Assembly: GCF_000300335.1 (NCBI RefSeq)
Contig: NZ_AMRM01000025.1
Location: 1 to 64,000, forward strand
Direction: 5' to 3'
From: Nitratireductor pacificus pht-3B
GTDB taxonomy: Bacteria > Pseudomonadota > Alphaproteobacteria > Rhizobiales > Rhizobiaceae
Length of the DNA: 64,000 nt
A model generated the notes under the pieces. The model had not been told where the DNA came from and ran no database searches. It saw only the letters and a program-made list of their open reading frames with translations. Made by a program: the position numbers and the translations under genes. Below, in pieces: positions 17,572 to 25,707 of the stretch. How positions within the stretch are numbered: the first letter of the stretch is position 1; each line of letters opens with the position of its first letter.

Positions 17572-19286
17572 GCCAGCCCGTCCTCTCGGTCGAAAACCTG
17601 CAGATCGCCTTCGGGGGGCACACCGCCGTGAAGGATCTCTCCTTCGAGATCGGCGCCCGCGAAACCGTGGCGCTCGTCGGCGAGTCCGGTTCCGGCAAGT
17701 CGGCGACGGCGCTGGCGATCATGCGGCTGATCGAGCGGGAGGGCGGGCGCATCGTCTCCGGACGCATTATGCTCGATGGCGACGAGGCGACGGACATCAC
17801 CGCGCTCTCCGACAACGCCATGTGCGCCCTGCGCGGGCGCGACATCTCGATGGTCTTCCAGGAACCCATGACGTCGCTCAACCCGGTGCTGACCATCGGC
17901 GAGCAATTGTGCGAGGTGTTCGTCAGACACCGCCGCATGTCGCGCCAGGCTGCCCTTCAGGCGGCATGCGAGGGGCTTGCCAGGGTGCGCATTCCCGAGC
18001 CGGAGCGGCGGCTCGGGCAGTATCCGCACGAACTCTCCGGCGGCCTGCGCCAGCGGGTGATGATCGCCATGGCGCTGGCCTGCCGACCGCGCCTGCTGAT
18101 CGCCGACGAGCCGACCACGGCGCTGGACGTGACGACCCAGGCGGAAATTCTCGAGCTGATCGGCCAGCTCCAGGACGAGATCGGCATGGCCGTCCTGTTC
18201 ATCACCCACGACATGGGCGTGGTGGCCGAGATCGCCGACCGCGTCGTCGTCATGCGCCACGGCATCAAGGAGGAGGAGGCGCCGGTGGAGGTGCTGTTCG
18301 CCCGCCCCCGCGCCACCTATTCGCGCCACCTGATGGAGGCGACGCCCAAGCTCGGTTCCGGTGCACCGGTGCTCGACAGGACGCCCGCAACGGTGCTGGA
18401 GGTCAACGGCCTCACGACGCGCTTCGTCACGCGGCGCGGCCTGATCGGGCAGAAAGGATCCGCCTTCACGGCGGTCAACAATGCCTCGCTGACACTCGGC
18501 GCCGGCGAAACACTTGGTCTGGTCGGCGAATCGGGCTGCGGGAAGTCGACGCTGGCGCGCTCGATCCTGCGCCTGGTGGAGCCTGATGAGGGATCGGTCA
18601 GGCTTGCTGGCCACGACATGATGCGGCTCGGCCGGCGGGAGCTGCGCGCCGCGCGCCGCGACGCGCAGATGATCTTCCAGGATCCCTATGCCAGCCTCAA
18701 TCCACGCCTGCCGGTGCATGAGCTGATCACCGAGCCGGCCCGCATCCACGGGCTCGCGCGCCCCGCCGAATGCCGCGACCTGGCGGTCAGCCTCGTCGAG
18801 AAGGTCGGGCTAGAGGCCGACGCGGTGGACCGCTTCCCACACCAGTTTTCCGGCGGCCAGCGCCAGCGGCTCTGCATCGCCCGCGCGCTGTCAGTCCGGC
18901 CGCGCCTGATCGTTGCGGACGAGGCGGTATCGGCGCTCGACGTGTCCATCGCCCGCCAGGTCACAGACCTGATGCTGGCGCTGCAGCAGAGCGACGACGT
19001 GGCCTTCCTGTTCATCAGCCACGACATCGCCGTGGTCGAGCGGGTCAGCCATCGCATCGCCGTGATGTATGCCGGCCAGATCGTCGAGACCGGGCCGACC
19101 GACAGCGTGCTCGCCAATCCGCAGCACGGCTACACGCAGCGCCTGCTTTCCGCCGTGCCGCGCCCGGATCCGACGCGCCGCAGGAGAAGCCGCCCCGTGG
19201 ACATGGACGCGTTTTCTCCCGGGCCGTTGGCGCCGCCCGTGCCGGAGCGGGCGCATGGCCGTCTCGCGCGCGCGGAGACCGCGTGA
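17568..19286 (+). CDS. Fused double ATP-binding subunit of the Dpp/Opp-type importer
   Basis: The ATG at 17568 overlaps the preceding stop (ATGA) and gives 572 residues. The protein holds two complete ATPase domains, equivalent to DppD plus DppF. The first has [27 protein letters not shown] and [12 protein letters not shown]. The second has [28 protein letters not shown] and [12 protein letters not shown], where Ala replaces the usual Pro after the catalytic Glu. The linker after domain 1 carries the oligopeptide-transporter region that normally follows this family. Such fusions are common in rhizobia. It is the last gene of the operon. Confidence 0.9.
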   Translation: MSQPVLSVENLQIAFGGHTAVKDLSFEIGARETVALVGESGSGKSATALAIMRLIEREGGRIVSGRIMLDGDEATDITALSDNAMCALRGRDISMVFQEPMTSLNPVLTIGEQLCEVFVRHRRMSRQAALQAACEGLARVRIPEPERRLGQYPHELSGGLRQRVMIAMALACRPRLLIADEPTTALDVTTQAEILELIGQLQDEIGMAVLFITHDMGVVAEIADRVVVMRHGIKEEEAPVEVLFARPRATYSRHLMEATPKLGSGAPVLDRTPATVLEVNGLTTRFVTRRGLIGQKGSAFTAVNNASLTLGAGETLGLVGESGCGKSTLARSILRLVEPDEGSVRLAGHDMMRLGRRELRAARRDAQMIFQDPYASLNPRLPVHELITEPARIHGLARPAECRDLAVSLVEKVGLEADAVDRFPHQFSGGQRQRLCIARALSVRPRLIVADEAVSALDVSIARQVTDLMLALQQSDDVAFLFISHDIAVVERVSHRIAVMYAGQIVETGPTDSVLANPQHGYTQRLLSAVPRPDPTRRRRSRPVDMDAFSPGPLAPPVPERAHGRLARAETA

Positions 19287-19325
19287 GGCGCCAAACGGGT
19301 TGATCGTAAAAATTTGCATCAAATG

Positions 19326-19349
19326 CCGGCGGCTTCCTTTGGCCGCCGG
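19326..19349 (+). terminator. Hairpin after the phosphatase-ABC operon
   Basis: A perfect 8-base stem (CCGGCGGC / GCCGCCGG) with an 8-base loop lies 40 bases after the operon stop. The T-rich tract after it is weak (TTACGGTTTC), so efficient intrinsic termination is uncertain. Confidence 0.45.
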
Positions 19350-19403
19350 TTACGGTTTCAAGTGCATGGTCGGCTAATCGCGGGGGCATTTGAAAGGGAC
19401 ATC

Positions 19404-19622
19404 ATGCCGACTGATTTTGCGTCCGTGCACGCCCATCTCGAAAGCGCCCAGGCGGAGCTGCACGGTTCCGATCCCATCACGCTGCACCTCCGCGAAGCGA
19501 TCGGCACGCTGATGGATGCAGCACTCCGGGCGCAGTACTCGCCGCAGGCGCAGGGAGGCGAGGTCGTGCCTTTCCCGGGTCCGCAAAGAGCGGCGTCCAG
19601 ACCGAACTCGCGCCACGGGTAA
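19404..19622 (+). CDS. Small hypothetical protein
   Basis: The protein has 72 residues from the ATG at 19404, with a ribosome site AAAGGG. I do not recognise a family. The N-terminal two thirds (SVHAHLESAQAELHG, then LREAIGTLMDAALRAQ) should form two amphipathic helices, and the tail is Pro/Arg-rich. It is cytosolic by lack of a signal. It converges on the next minus-strand gene with a 37-base gap. Confidence 0.55.
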   Translation: MPTDFASVHAHLESAQAELHGSDPITLHLREAIGTLMDAALRAQYSPQAQGGEVVPFPGPQRAASRPNSRHG

Positions 19623-19659
19623 GCCCCCGGGAGCAGGCGCGCCGGCGCCATCCACCAGG

Positions 19660-19983
19660 CTAGACGTCCGTAATTTTGCGTGCTTCCTCAATGGCTTCCT
19701 GCGCCATCGCCCTTTGGTTCCCGGCGGCAGCCTCGGTGCTGGTCGATGTTCCCGAATGATCGAGAAAAACCAGCGCCACGTCCCGCTCGGGGCCGACGGC
19801 CACCGCGGCAACGCGCTGGAAATCGTCGTCGCTGTCCAGACGGCGATTGAACAGGACGCGGCCGTCGAGCTGTTCCAGCGTGTTCAGCAGGGCGGTCTCG
19901 AAACCCAGTGCAACCAGATCAGACATGTCGAGCATCAGCTCAAGCTGGACGACTTCCAGCGAGGGTTCACAATGGGCAGTCAT
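19660..19983 (-). CDS. Hypothetical acidic protein
   Basis: The protein has 107 residues from an ATG at 19983; a GTG seven codons upstream is also possible. It is rich in Asp/Glu and Leu/Val, with alternating hydrophobic strands (LEVVQLELMLDMSDLVALGF, then VAAVAVGPERDVALVFLDH), and it ends in an Ala/Glu helix. It has no signal peptide or known motif. Two tandem TTGCCGGGCAA dyads lie 31-56 bases upstream and probably control it. It is downstream of, and on the same strand as, the DUF302 gene. Confidence 0.55.
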   Translation of the reverse strand: MTAHCEPSLEVVQLELMLDMSDLVALGFETALLNTLEQLDGRVLFNRRLDSDDDFQRVAAVAVGPERDVALVFLDHSGTSTSTEAAAGNQRAMAQEAIEEARKITDV

Positions 19984-20013
19984 GGAATTCGAATCATTAC
20001 TCACAAAGATAAT

Positions 20014-20039
20014 TTGCCGGGCAAACAATTGCCGGGCAA
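20014..20039. promoter_or_regulatory. Tandem TTGCC-G-GGCAA dyads, candidate operator
   Basis: Two identical 11-base odd dyads lie at 20014-20024 and 20029-20039, 15 bases start to start. They sit just upstream of the minus-strand gene starting at 19983, in an otherwise AT-rich stretch. The binding protein is unknown. Confidence 0.45.
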
Positions 20040-20140
20040 CGCGGTCTCGGAAACAGTTTGTTTCGTTATGAAATGATAATTTCCCGCTCCTGCCGGCGGG
20101 GTCGGAATCGCGCTGGAGCAGGAGGCGGATGCGCCCGCGT

Positions 20141-20593
20141 CTATTGCCCGGCCGCTTCGCGGGCGATCGCGTCGAGCAGGTCGTTGACCTGGTCGCGTCC
20201 CTTGCCCTCCGGCAACTGGCGGAACCCGACATGGACCGTGCCGGGCGTGTCCTCCATCTCGTAGGCGAAGACGATGTAGGGACAATAGGCAATGTTGCCC
20301 GGATCCTCCTCCATCACGGCGCGCGACATCACCGCCGAACAGAACTGGAAGAATTCGGCATTGCGATAGAGGGCCTTCGTCGCGCCGACATCGGCGGCGG
20401 TGCGCTGGAGCATCTCGCCGATCATGCCGTGATAGTCGACCACATAGCCACGGTTGATGATGGCGTCACTGATGTTGAGCGCAATATCCTCGAACGGCTC
20501 CGCCGTCTGGTACAGCGTCACGTCGTCATCGGCGAGCGCCGGCGCAACGGACACGCCCAGGGTAAGGATGATCGCCTTCAGCATCGTCTTCAT
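20141..20593 (-). CDS. DUF302-family periplasmic protein
   Basis: The protein has 150 residues from the ATG at 20593, preceded by GGAGAACGCGTC. A signal peptide is clear (residues 1-21, ending APALA). The mature part has the DUF302 pattern: LNISDAIINRGYVVDYHGMIGEML, then LYRNAEFFQFCSA and IAYCPYIVFAYE. Two Cys could form a disulfide. DUF302 proteins are small periplasmic or cytosolic proteins of unknown function and often occur in sulfur-oxidation clusters. This gene is divergent from the MBL-fold gene at the edge of the sox island and shares a control region holding a candidate SoxR site. Confidence 0.75.
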   Translation of the reverse strand: MKTMLKAIILTLGVSVAPALADDDVTLYQTAEPFEDIALNISDAIINRGYVVDYHGMIGEMLQRTAADVGATKALYRNAEFFQFCSAVMSRAVMEEDPGNIAYCPYIVFAYEMEDTPGTVHVGFRQLPEGKGRDQVNDLLDAIAREAAGQ

Positions 20594-20711
20594 GACGCGT
20601 TCTCCATGGCAGGGACTCCGGAATACTTCCACGCATCGAGCGCTTGCACCATACTCCGCGCAGCGGCGCCACCCGCGGGGAGACGGTGTTTTTTCACGTC
20701 CGGCTCCATAC

Positions 20712-20729
20712 ATATCAAAACACGCATAT
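20712..20729. promoter_or_regulatory. Candidate SoxR operator, copy 1
   Basis: On the minus strand this reads ATATGC, GTGTTTTG, ATAT (18 bases). It matches the pattern seen in three other sox intergenic regions. It lies between the divergent DUF302 and MBL-fold genes. A partial related stretch (ATATGAATATAT) follows at 20791-20802, just before the MBL ribosome site. Confidence 0.45.
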
Positions 20730-20815
20730 TTTCGCCAGACCCGCCGCGCGGCGCGTTGACGCCGGCGGGCGCCCGTGAAATCATTCAAAAATATGAATAT
20801 ATGGGAGAGACATCC

Positions 20816-21724
20816 ATGATGACACGCCGCGACATCCTGATTGGCGGCCTCGCCCTGCTTGGCGCCGGGCTGCCCCGGCCCGCCGGCGCGCTCGGCCGTT
20901 TCGCGGCCGGTGACGCGGAGATCATCGTCGTCAGTGACGGGGCGATGAACCTGCCGCTCGGCTCCGTCTATCCCGGCCTGTCCGAGACGGAGCGCGATGC
21001 GCTCCTGACGCAAAGCGGGATGCCGACCGATGGCTACCGGCCCGACTGCAACGTGACGTTCCTGCGCAGCGGCGACCGGCTGGCGGTGTTCGATGTCGGC
21101 GCGGGCCCGAACTTCCTGCCGACGACCGGCAAGCTGGCGGCCAACCTGCCGGAAGCGGGCATCGACCCGGCCGACGTCACCGACGTGATCTTCACCCACG
21201 CGCATCCCGACCATCTGTGGGGCCTGCTCGACGATTTCGACGAGCTGATCTTCCCCAACGCCGCGCATCACATGGCGGAAGCGGAGTGGGATTTCTGGCG
21301 GGCGGACGACACGCTGTCGAAGATGCCGGAGGACCGCAAGAGCTTCGTCGTCGGCGCGCAGAACCGGTTCGCAGCGCTGGAGGACCGCATCAACCTGTTC
21401 AAGCCGGGCGCGGAGATCCTGCCGCGGGTCGAGGCCGTCGACACGGCCGGCCACACGCCCGGGCATGTCTCCTTCATGGTGCATGACGGAAGCGGCGGCG
21501 CGACGCTGATCGCCGGCGACGCCATTACCAACCCCGTGTCCTTCGTCCGGCCCGATCTGGAGACGGGCAGCGACCAGGACCGGGCGATGGGCGCGGCCGC
21601 CCGCGTGCGCCTGCTCGACCGTCTGGCGGGCGACAGGGCGCGGCTGGTCGGCTTCCATCTGGCGCATCCCGGCTTCGGGATGGCGGAACGGGACGGCAGC
21701 GCCTATCGCTTCGTCGCCGTGTAA
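20816..21724 (+). CDS. MBL-fold metallohydrolase, Tat-exported (SoxH-like)
   Basis: The protein has 302 residues from an ATG at 20816 behind GGGAGAGACATCC. A twin-arginine signal (TRRDILIGGLALLGAG) indicates folded export to the periplasm. The metal-binding motif is THAHPDHLWG (HxHxDH), with further ligands in DTAGHTPGH and IAGDAI. Periplasmic MBL-fold proteins accompany sox genes in several bacteria (soxH in Paracoccus), and their role is not settled. The gene converges on the YeeE/YedE gene with only two bases between stops. It belongs to the sulfur island by position and by the candidate SoxR site upstream. Confidence 0.85.
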   Translation: MMTRRDILIGGLALLGAGLPRPAGALGRFAAGDAEIIVVSDGAMNLPLGSVYPGLSETERDALLTQSGMPTDGYRPDCNVTFLRSGDRLAVFDVGAGPNFLPTTGKLAANLPEAGIDPADVTDVIFTHAHPDHLWGLLDDFDELIFPNAAHHMAEAEWDFWRADDTLSKMPEDRKSFVVGAQNRFAALEDRINLFKPGAEILPRVEAVDTAGHTPGHVSFMVHDGSGGATLIAGDAITNPVSFVRPDLETGSDQDRAMGAAARVRLLDRLAGDRARLVGFHLAHPGFGMAERDGSAYRFVAV

Positions 21725-21726
21725 CT

Positions 21727-22821
21727 CTATTCCGCCGGAGCGGCGGCGTTGCGGCGGAAGGCGGCGAGCAGCGATCCCTCGATCAGATAGGCGAGGCCCA
21801 GGCGGGCGCCGAACATGATCGAGACGATGGCGACCGGCGCAGACAGCGCGAGCACGGAGACCGCCGAGATTCCCTGTCCGATGGTGCAGCCGAGGGCGAA
21901 CACGCCGCCGGTGCCCATCAGGAAGCCGCCCGCCAGATGCCGGCTCAGTTCGCGCGCATCGTCGCAGGCTTCCCAGCGGATGTCCGCGCGCCGCCAGGCG
22001 CACAGGGCCGCACCGACGACGACGCCGAGCACCAGCCCGATCCCGTAGTCCGGCCAGGTGCCGGTGAAGGCGATGGCCTGCAGGATCGTGTCGCCGACCG
22101 GCACGACGAAGGAACCGGCTTCAAGCTGGACCGGCTCGAAGGAATGGCGCGCGGCCAGCGCCGTCGCCAGCCAGCCGAAGGCGATGGCGGCACCAATGAC
22201 GGATCCAGCGACGATCAGGTCGCGTTCCCTGCGAAACCTGCCGTCGCGCAGGACCCACCAGAACAGGAGCACCGACGCCAGCAGCGCCACGGCGATGCGC
22301 AGATCGACGCCGGAAACGGCGCTCGCCAGGCCGCCGAGCGACTGGTCGCCGGCGAAGGAAAGATCGATGGCGAGATTGTCGACCACGGCGATGCGCAGAT
22401 TGCCGACGATGCCGCGTTGCGCGGCCAGCGCCGAAAGCCCGAGCACCAGAAGGACGATCAGGGCGCGCAGGCTGCCGCCGCCGAGCCGCACCAGCGCGCC
22501 GAAGCCGCAGGTGCCGGCGAGCGCCATACCGAAGCCGAAGGCGATGCCGCCGATGACCGCGCCGGTGAGGCCGAAGAATGGCTGCAGGTAGAAGCTCTCG
22601 CGGAGATCGACGATGCCGGTCAGCATCAGCGTCTGCGTCAGGACCATCGCGACGCCGGCGGCAAGCGCCCAGGTCCGCACGCCGCGGCTGTCGCCCGCAT
22701 ACCATTGGCGCTCGAGCGCGGCCATGGTGCAGAAATGGCGGCGGCGCGCCACGTAGCCGATGACGCCGCCCGCCAGCAGGCCAGCCGCCAGCAGGAAGCC
22801 GGGCGCTTGCAGAAACTCCAT
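21727..22821 (-). CDS. YeeE/YedE (TsuA-like) sulfur-compound transporter
   Basis: This integral membrane protein has 364 residues and about nine or more helices. The ATG at 22821 is used because GGGAGGAC precedes it at good spacing; a GTG lies one codon upstream. The family's conserved Cys occur in HFCTMAAL, GTCGFGAL and GCTIGQGIS. In TsuA of Spirochaeta such Cys pass thiosulfate through the membrane, so thiosulfate or a related sulfur species is the likely cargo. It is downstream of soxS and soxR on the same strand and is separated from soxR by an unusual hairpin-rich leader. A second, distinct copy closes the island at 31860. Confidence 0.85.
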   Translation of the reverse strand: MEFLQAPGFLLAAGLLAGGVIGYVARRRHFCTMAALERQWYAGDSRGVRTWALAAGVAMVLTQTLMLTGIVDLRESFYLQPFFGLTGAVIGGIAFGFGMALAGTCGFGALVRLGGGSLRALIVLLVLGLSALAAQRGIVGNLRIAVVDNLAIDLSFAGDQSLGGLASAVSGVDLRIAVALLASVLLFWWVLRDGRFRRERDLIVAGSVIGAAIAFGWLATALAARHSFEPVQLEAGSFVVPVGDTILQAIAFTGTWPDYGIGLVLGVVVGAALCAWRRADIRWEACDDARELSRHLAGGFLMGTGGVFALGCTIGQGISAVSVLALSAPVAIVSIMFGARLGLAYLIEGSLLAAFRRNAAAPAE

Positions 22822-22930
22822 CACGTCCTCCCGCGGCGATCACGCCGCATGCTCCTCCCACGGCGATCACGCCGCGCACTCTCTACCGCAGCAGACGTGC
22901 TGCGTCTTTATCCCGCGGCAGCCTTGCCGC
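22822..22930 (-). repeat. Hairpin-rich leader with duplicated ribosome site before yeeE
   Basis: Read on the minus strand, four short perfect dyads follow one another: GCGGCA-4-TGCCGC, GCAGCA-4-TGCTGC, then CGGCG-4-CGCCG twice. The last two belong to an imperfect tandem duplication of about 28 bases. Each unit is GCGGCGTGATCGCCG followed by GGGAGGA, so the Shine-Dalgarno sequence itself is duplicated, and the second copy serves the ATG at 22821. Confidence 0.6.
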
Positions 22931-22939
22931 AGCAGCCCG

Positions 22940-23305
22940 TCAGGGCTCGCGGATCTTCGGTTCCCCCTTCCGCACCGGCGCGCAGAACAGGTCGTACAAC
23001 GCCTCGATCACCGAGCCGACCTCAGCACTGGCGATGGAATAATAGATGGCCCGCCCCTCGCGCCTGGTGTTGACCAGCCGGTCGAAGCGCAGCCGCGCGA
23101 GCTGCTGCGAAACGGCGGCCTGCGGCATCTTCATGATGTCTTCCAGTTCGGAGACCGACTTCTCCCCCTCGGCGAGAAGGCACAGAATCAGGAGCCGGCT
23201 CTCATGCGACAGCGCCTTCAGCAGGTCGCTCGCCTTGCGCGCCTGCTCGAGCAGCGCCTCGAAATCCTCCGGCGACTGGTCGGGCTTGAGTTTCGGCAGG
23301 CTCAT
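22940..23305 (-). CDS. soxR: SoxR, ArsR-family repressor of sox genes
   Basis: The protein has 121 residues. The ArsR-type winged helix is seen in LKALSHESRLLILCLL, SVSELEDIMKMPQAAVSQQLARL and the wing VNTRREGRAIYYS. Cys42 and Cys108 are the only Cys and match the two conserved Cys of SoxR proteins, which are thought to sense sulfur intermediates and release DNA. The gene overlaps soxS by four bases (soxS first). Its likely targets are the AT-rich motifs between soxS and soxV, before soxX, before soxC and before the MBL gene. It could equally be called a BigR/YgaV-type sulfide sensor; the neighbourhood favours SoxR. Confidence 0.88.
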   Translation of the reverse strand: MSLPKLKPDQSPEDFEALLEQARKASDLLKALSHESRLLILCLLAEGEKSVSELEDIMKMPQAAVSQQLARLRFDRLVNTRREGRAIYYSIASAEVGSVIEALYDLFCAPVRKGEPKIREP

Positions 23306-23664
23306 TGGCTCTCCGTCTTCCCAATCAAATCGCCGAGAAGATACCAGAAAAATTCATCGCCCGGATAGCCGCGCATGCGGCCGATCTCGCGGCCATCCTC
23401 AACAAGTATGAAGGTCGGCGTGAAGCGCTCGGAGGGAATTCCCTCGAGGTCGGCCGGCCATTCGCCGGTGATGTCGACCCGGCGCAGCGGCGCGCGGCGG
23501 CCTTCTTCCGTCTTGGCATAGGCCGGCGCGATCTCGGCGTTGAAGCGGGCGCACCAGACGCAGCCCGGCTGTTCGAGCATGATCAGCTCGGCCGCCGCGA
23601 GCGGCGTCGAAAGCAGCGCAAAAAGCACCGCGGCAAGACGCAGGATGGGAGAACCGTTTTTCAT
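23302..23664 (-). CDS. soxS: SoxS, periplasmic thioredoxin-like protein
   Basis: The protein has 120 residues from the ATG at 23664; an ATG nine codons upstream (23691) is possible but would place the start inside the candidate SoxR site. A signal peptide covers residues 1-25. The redox motif is Cys35-Val-Trp-Cys38 (QPGCVWCARF), and the cis-Pro strand is FTPTFIL. In Paracoccus, SoxS reduces and so activates the SoxYZ carrier. It is the first gene of a minus-strand unit soxS-soxR-yeeE that diverges from soxV. Confidence 0.88.
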   Translation of the reverse strand: MKNGSPILRLAAVLFALLSTPLAAAELIMLEQPGCVWCARFNAEIAPAYAKTEEGRRAPLRRVDITGEWPADLEGIPSERFTPTFILVEDGREIGRMRGYPGDEFFWYLLGDLIGKTESQ

Positions 23665-23673
23665 GTTTGCAAC

Positions 23674-23693
23674 ATATAGTAATTTCCGCATAT
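23674..23693. promoter_or_regulatory. Candidate SoxR operator, copy 2 (soxS/soxV divergent region)
   Basis: On the minus strand this reads ATATGC, GGAAATTACT, ATAT (20 bases, two longer than the other copies). It occupies most of the short divergent region, directly upstream of the preferred soxS start and about 70 bases before soxV. It could therefore control both directions. Confidence 0.5.
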
Positions 23694-23762
23694 CTTCCAG
23701 CGGGAGCGCATCACTGATTTAACGGGCTGTTCCGGCGGTCGATGCGCGGCGGAGGGGAATGA

Positions 23763-24497
23763 ATGCTGGATGTCAGTTTAGGCGGCGCGCTGTTGGCGGG
23801 ACTGTTGTCCTTCGTGTCTCCCTGCGTGCTGCCCATCGTACCGCCCTATCTCGCCTGGCTTGCCGGCCTCAGCTTCGAGGAGCTGAACGCCGATACGCTT
23901 CAAGCGGGGCGCAGGCGGCGCATCATCCTCGCGGCGATCGCATTCGTTCTCGGCTTCACCACTGTTTTTGTGGCGCTCGGCGCGACCGCGAGCCTCATCG
24001 GCCGCACCATCGCCCAGTATTTCGATGTCCTGTCGGTGATCGCCGGCGTGATCATCATCATCATGGGCCTCCATTTCCTCGGCGTCTTCCGCATCGCCCT
24101 GCTCTACCGCGAGGCGCGGGTGCAGGTGACGCGGAAGCCGGCCGGCCTTGCGGGCTCCTTCGTCATGGGTCTCGCCTTCGCCTTCGGCTGGACGCCCTGT
24201 GTCGGCCCGGTGCTCGCGGCGATCCTGTTCGTTGCCGGGTCGGAAGGTTCCGCCGCCCGGGGCGCCATGCTGCTTGCCGTCTATTCGCTCGGCATCGGCA
24301 TCCCGTTCATTCTGGCGGCCGTCTTCGCCAGCCGCTTCCTCGGCTGGGCGGCCCGCTTCCGCAAGCACATGCACAAGATCGAAATGGCCATGGGCGGGCT
24401 GCTGGTGCTCACCGGCATCCTGTTCGTGACGGGACAGATGTCGGTCATTTCCTACTGGCTTCTCGAAACGTTTCCGGTCTTCCAGAACATCGGATAG
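23763..24497 (+). CDS. soxV: SoxV, CcdA/DsbD-family membrane electron carrier
   Basis: The protein has 244 residues and six predicted transmembrane helices. The two redox Cys are in FVSPCVLPIVPPYL and GWTPCVGPVL, the paired Pro-Cys motifs of CcdA proteins. SoxV passes electrons from cytosolic thioredoxin across the membrane to SoxW in the periplasm. The start is preceded by GGAGGGGA. It is the first gene of the plus-strand sox operon and is followed after 11 bases by soxW. Confidence 0.92.
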   Translation: MLDVSLGGALLAGLLSFVSPCVLPIVPPYLAWLAGLSFEELNADTLQAGRRRRIILAAIAFVLGFTTVFVALGATASLIGRTIAQYFDVLSVIAGVIIIIMGLHFLGVFRIALLYREARVQVTRKPAGLAGSFVMGLAFAFGWTPCVGPVLAAILFVAGSEGSAARGAMLLAVYSLGIGIPFILAAVFASRFLGWAARFRKHMHKIEMAMGGLLVLTGILFVTGQMSVISYWLLETFPVFQNIG

Positions 24498-24508
24498 GAG
24501 TGCGCATC

Positions 24509-25096
24509 ATGTTCAGAACGCTATTCGCCGCAATCGTCCTTCTCGCCGCTTCCGCCCTGCCCACCGCCGCCGTCGAGATCGGCGAGGACGGGCTGCACAA
24601 GGAGGCGTGGTTCTCGCTCACCTTCCGCGACATGGCCGAGGACATCGCGGCGGCGCGCGAGGAAGGCAAGCGGCTCGCCATCGTGTTCGAGCAGCGCGGC
24701 TGCATCTACTGCGCCAAGATGCACGAGGATCTCCTGAGCGATCCGGAAGTGCGCGACTACATCGAGGCGCATTTCAAGGTCGTGCAGTACAACATGTTCG
24801 GCGACGAGGAGGTGACCGACCTCGACGGCTCGGTGCTCACCGAGAAGACCGCCGCCCGCAAATGGGGCTATGTCTTCACCCCGACCATCGTCTTCCTTCC
24901 CGAGGAAGCGCCGGAAGGCGGGACCGTCGCCGAAGCGGCCGTCGCCACCATGCCCGGCGCCTTCGGCAAGTGGACTTTCCTGCACATGTTCCAGTGGGTC
25001 GCGGAGAAGGGCTACGAAGGAGACGAGCACTTCCAGAAATATCATGCGCGCAAGCTCGACGAGGCGCGGGCAGCCGGGAAACTCCAGGAGGAATGA
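24509..25096 (+). CDS. soxW: SoxW, periplasmic thioredoxin
   Basis: The protein has 195 residues from an ATG at 24509 after TAGGAGTGCG. The signal peptide spans residues 1-21. The redox site is Cys65-Ile-Tyr-Cys68 (EQRGCIYCAKMH), and FTPTIVFL is the cis-Pro strand. SoxW receives electrons from SoxV, and in Paracoccus the pair is needed for full thiosulfate oxidation. The Glu/Lys-rich C-terminal helix is an extension beyond a minimal thioredoxin. A 137-base gap with a candidate SoxR site separates it from soxX. Confidence 0.9.
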   Translation: MFRTLFAAIVLLAASALPTAAVEIGEDGLHKEAWFSLTFRDMAEDIAAAREEGKRLAIVFEQRGCIYCAKMHEDLLSDPEVRDYIEAHFKVVQYNMFGDEEVTDLDGSVLTEKTAARKWGYVFTPTIVFLPEEAPEGGTVAEAAVATMPGAFGKWTFLHMFQWVAEKGYEGDEHFQKYHARKLDEARAAGKLQEE

Positions 25097-25122
25097 GCCG
25101 CGCGGCGCTTCGATGCCATGAC

Positions 25123-25140
25123 ATATGCAAGATTTTATAT
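25123..25140. promoter_or_regulatory. Candidate SoxR operator, copy 3 (before soxX)
   Basis: The plus strand reads ATATGC, AAGATTTT, ATAT (18 bases). It lies in the soxW-soxX gap, about 95 bases before the soxX start, where SoxR sites are reported in relatives. The surrounding AT-rich stretch TTTTATATTTTTCC could also hold a promoter -10 box. Confidence 0.5.
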
Positions 25141-25233
25141 TTTTCCATTGAAGATCGCGAAAGGCGCGGGTAGCGTGGCCGAAAACGGTTATCCGCGCGC
25201 AAACGCGGAAAAGGGAGCGGAGGAGACAAGCCT

Positions 25234-25692
25234 ATGATCAAGGTGACACGATTTTTGTGCGCGGCATTCGTGATGCACGCCGGCGCGGCATTTGCCGACG
25301 ACACCGCCCCCGACAAGGTGATGTACGAGGATTTCTCCGTGCAGGCATCGCTGACGGGCAAGGCCGGCGATCCTGTCGAGGGCGCCAAGGTGTTCAAGGA
25401 CCGCGGCCTCGGCAATTGCCTCGCCTGCCACCAGAACGCCGACATGTCGGGCGATCTCTTCCACGGCACGGTCGGTCCGGCCGTCGATGGGGTCGCGGAC
25501 CGCTGGGAGCCGGCGCAGCTGCGCGCCATCGTCTCGGACGCCAAGCAGGTGTTCGGCGAGGAAACGGTGATGCCCGGCTTCTATTCGCTCAAGGTCGGAA
25601 AGGACGTGGCGAAGGACAAGGCCGGCAAGACCATCCTTTCGGCGCAACAGGTTGAAGACGTCGTGGCGTATCTCGCCACGCTCAAGGAATAG
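25234..25692 (+). CDS. soxX: SoxX, monohaem cytochrome c of SoxAX
   Basis: The protein has 152 residues with a signal peptide (1-21). Haem binding is at Cys62-x-x-Cys65-His66 (NCLACHQ), and the distal ligand is probably Met113 (VMPGFYS). With SoxA it forms the complex that couples thiosulfate oxidatively to the SoxY Cys. The ribosome site is GGAGGAGACAAGCC. It is the first of the closely spaced genes soxXYZA. Confidence 0.95.
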   Translation: MIKVTRFLCAAFVMHAGAAFADDTAPDKVMYEDFSVQASLTGKAGDPVEGAKVFKDRGLGNCLACHQNADMSGDLFHGTVGPAVDGVADRWEPAQLRAIVSDAKQVFGEETVMPGFYSLKVGKDVAKDKAGKTILSAQQVEDVVAYLATLKE

Positions 25693-25707
25693 ACGAGGAG
25701 AATGCGA

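Noticed and set aside
19300-19377. A frame ending CIKC...FKC that resembles the zinc finger of Mu Com-like proteins
   Set aside because: The frame has no proper start, continues from inside the ATPase gene in another frame, and the hairpin at 19326-19349 explains the sequence.
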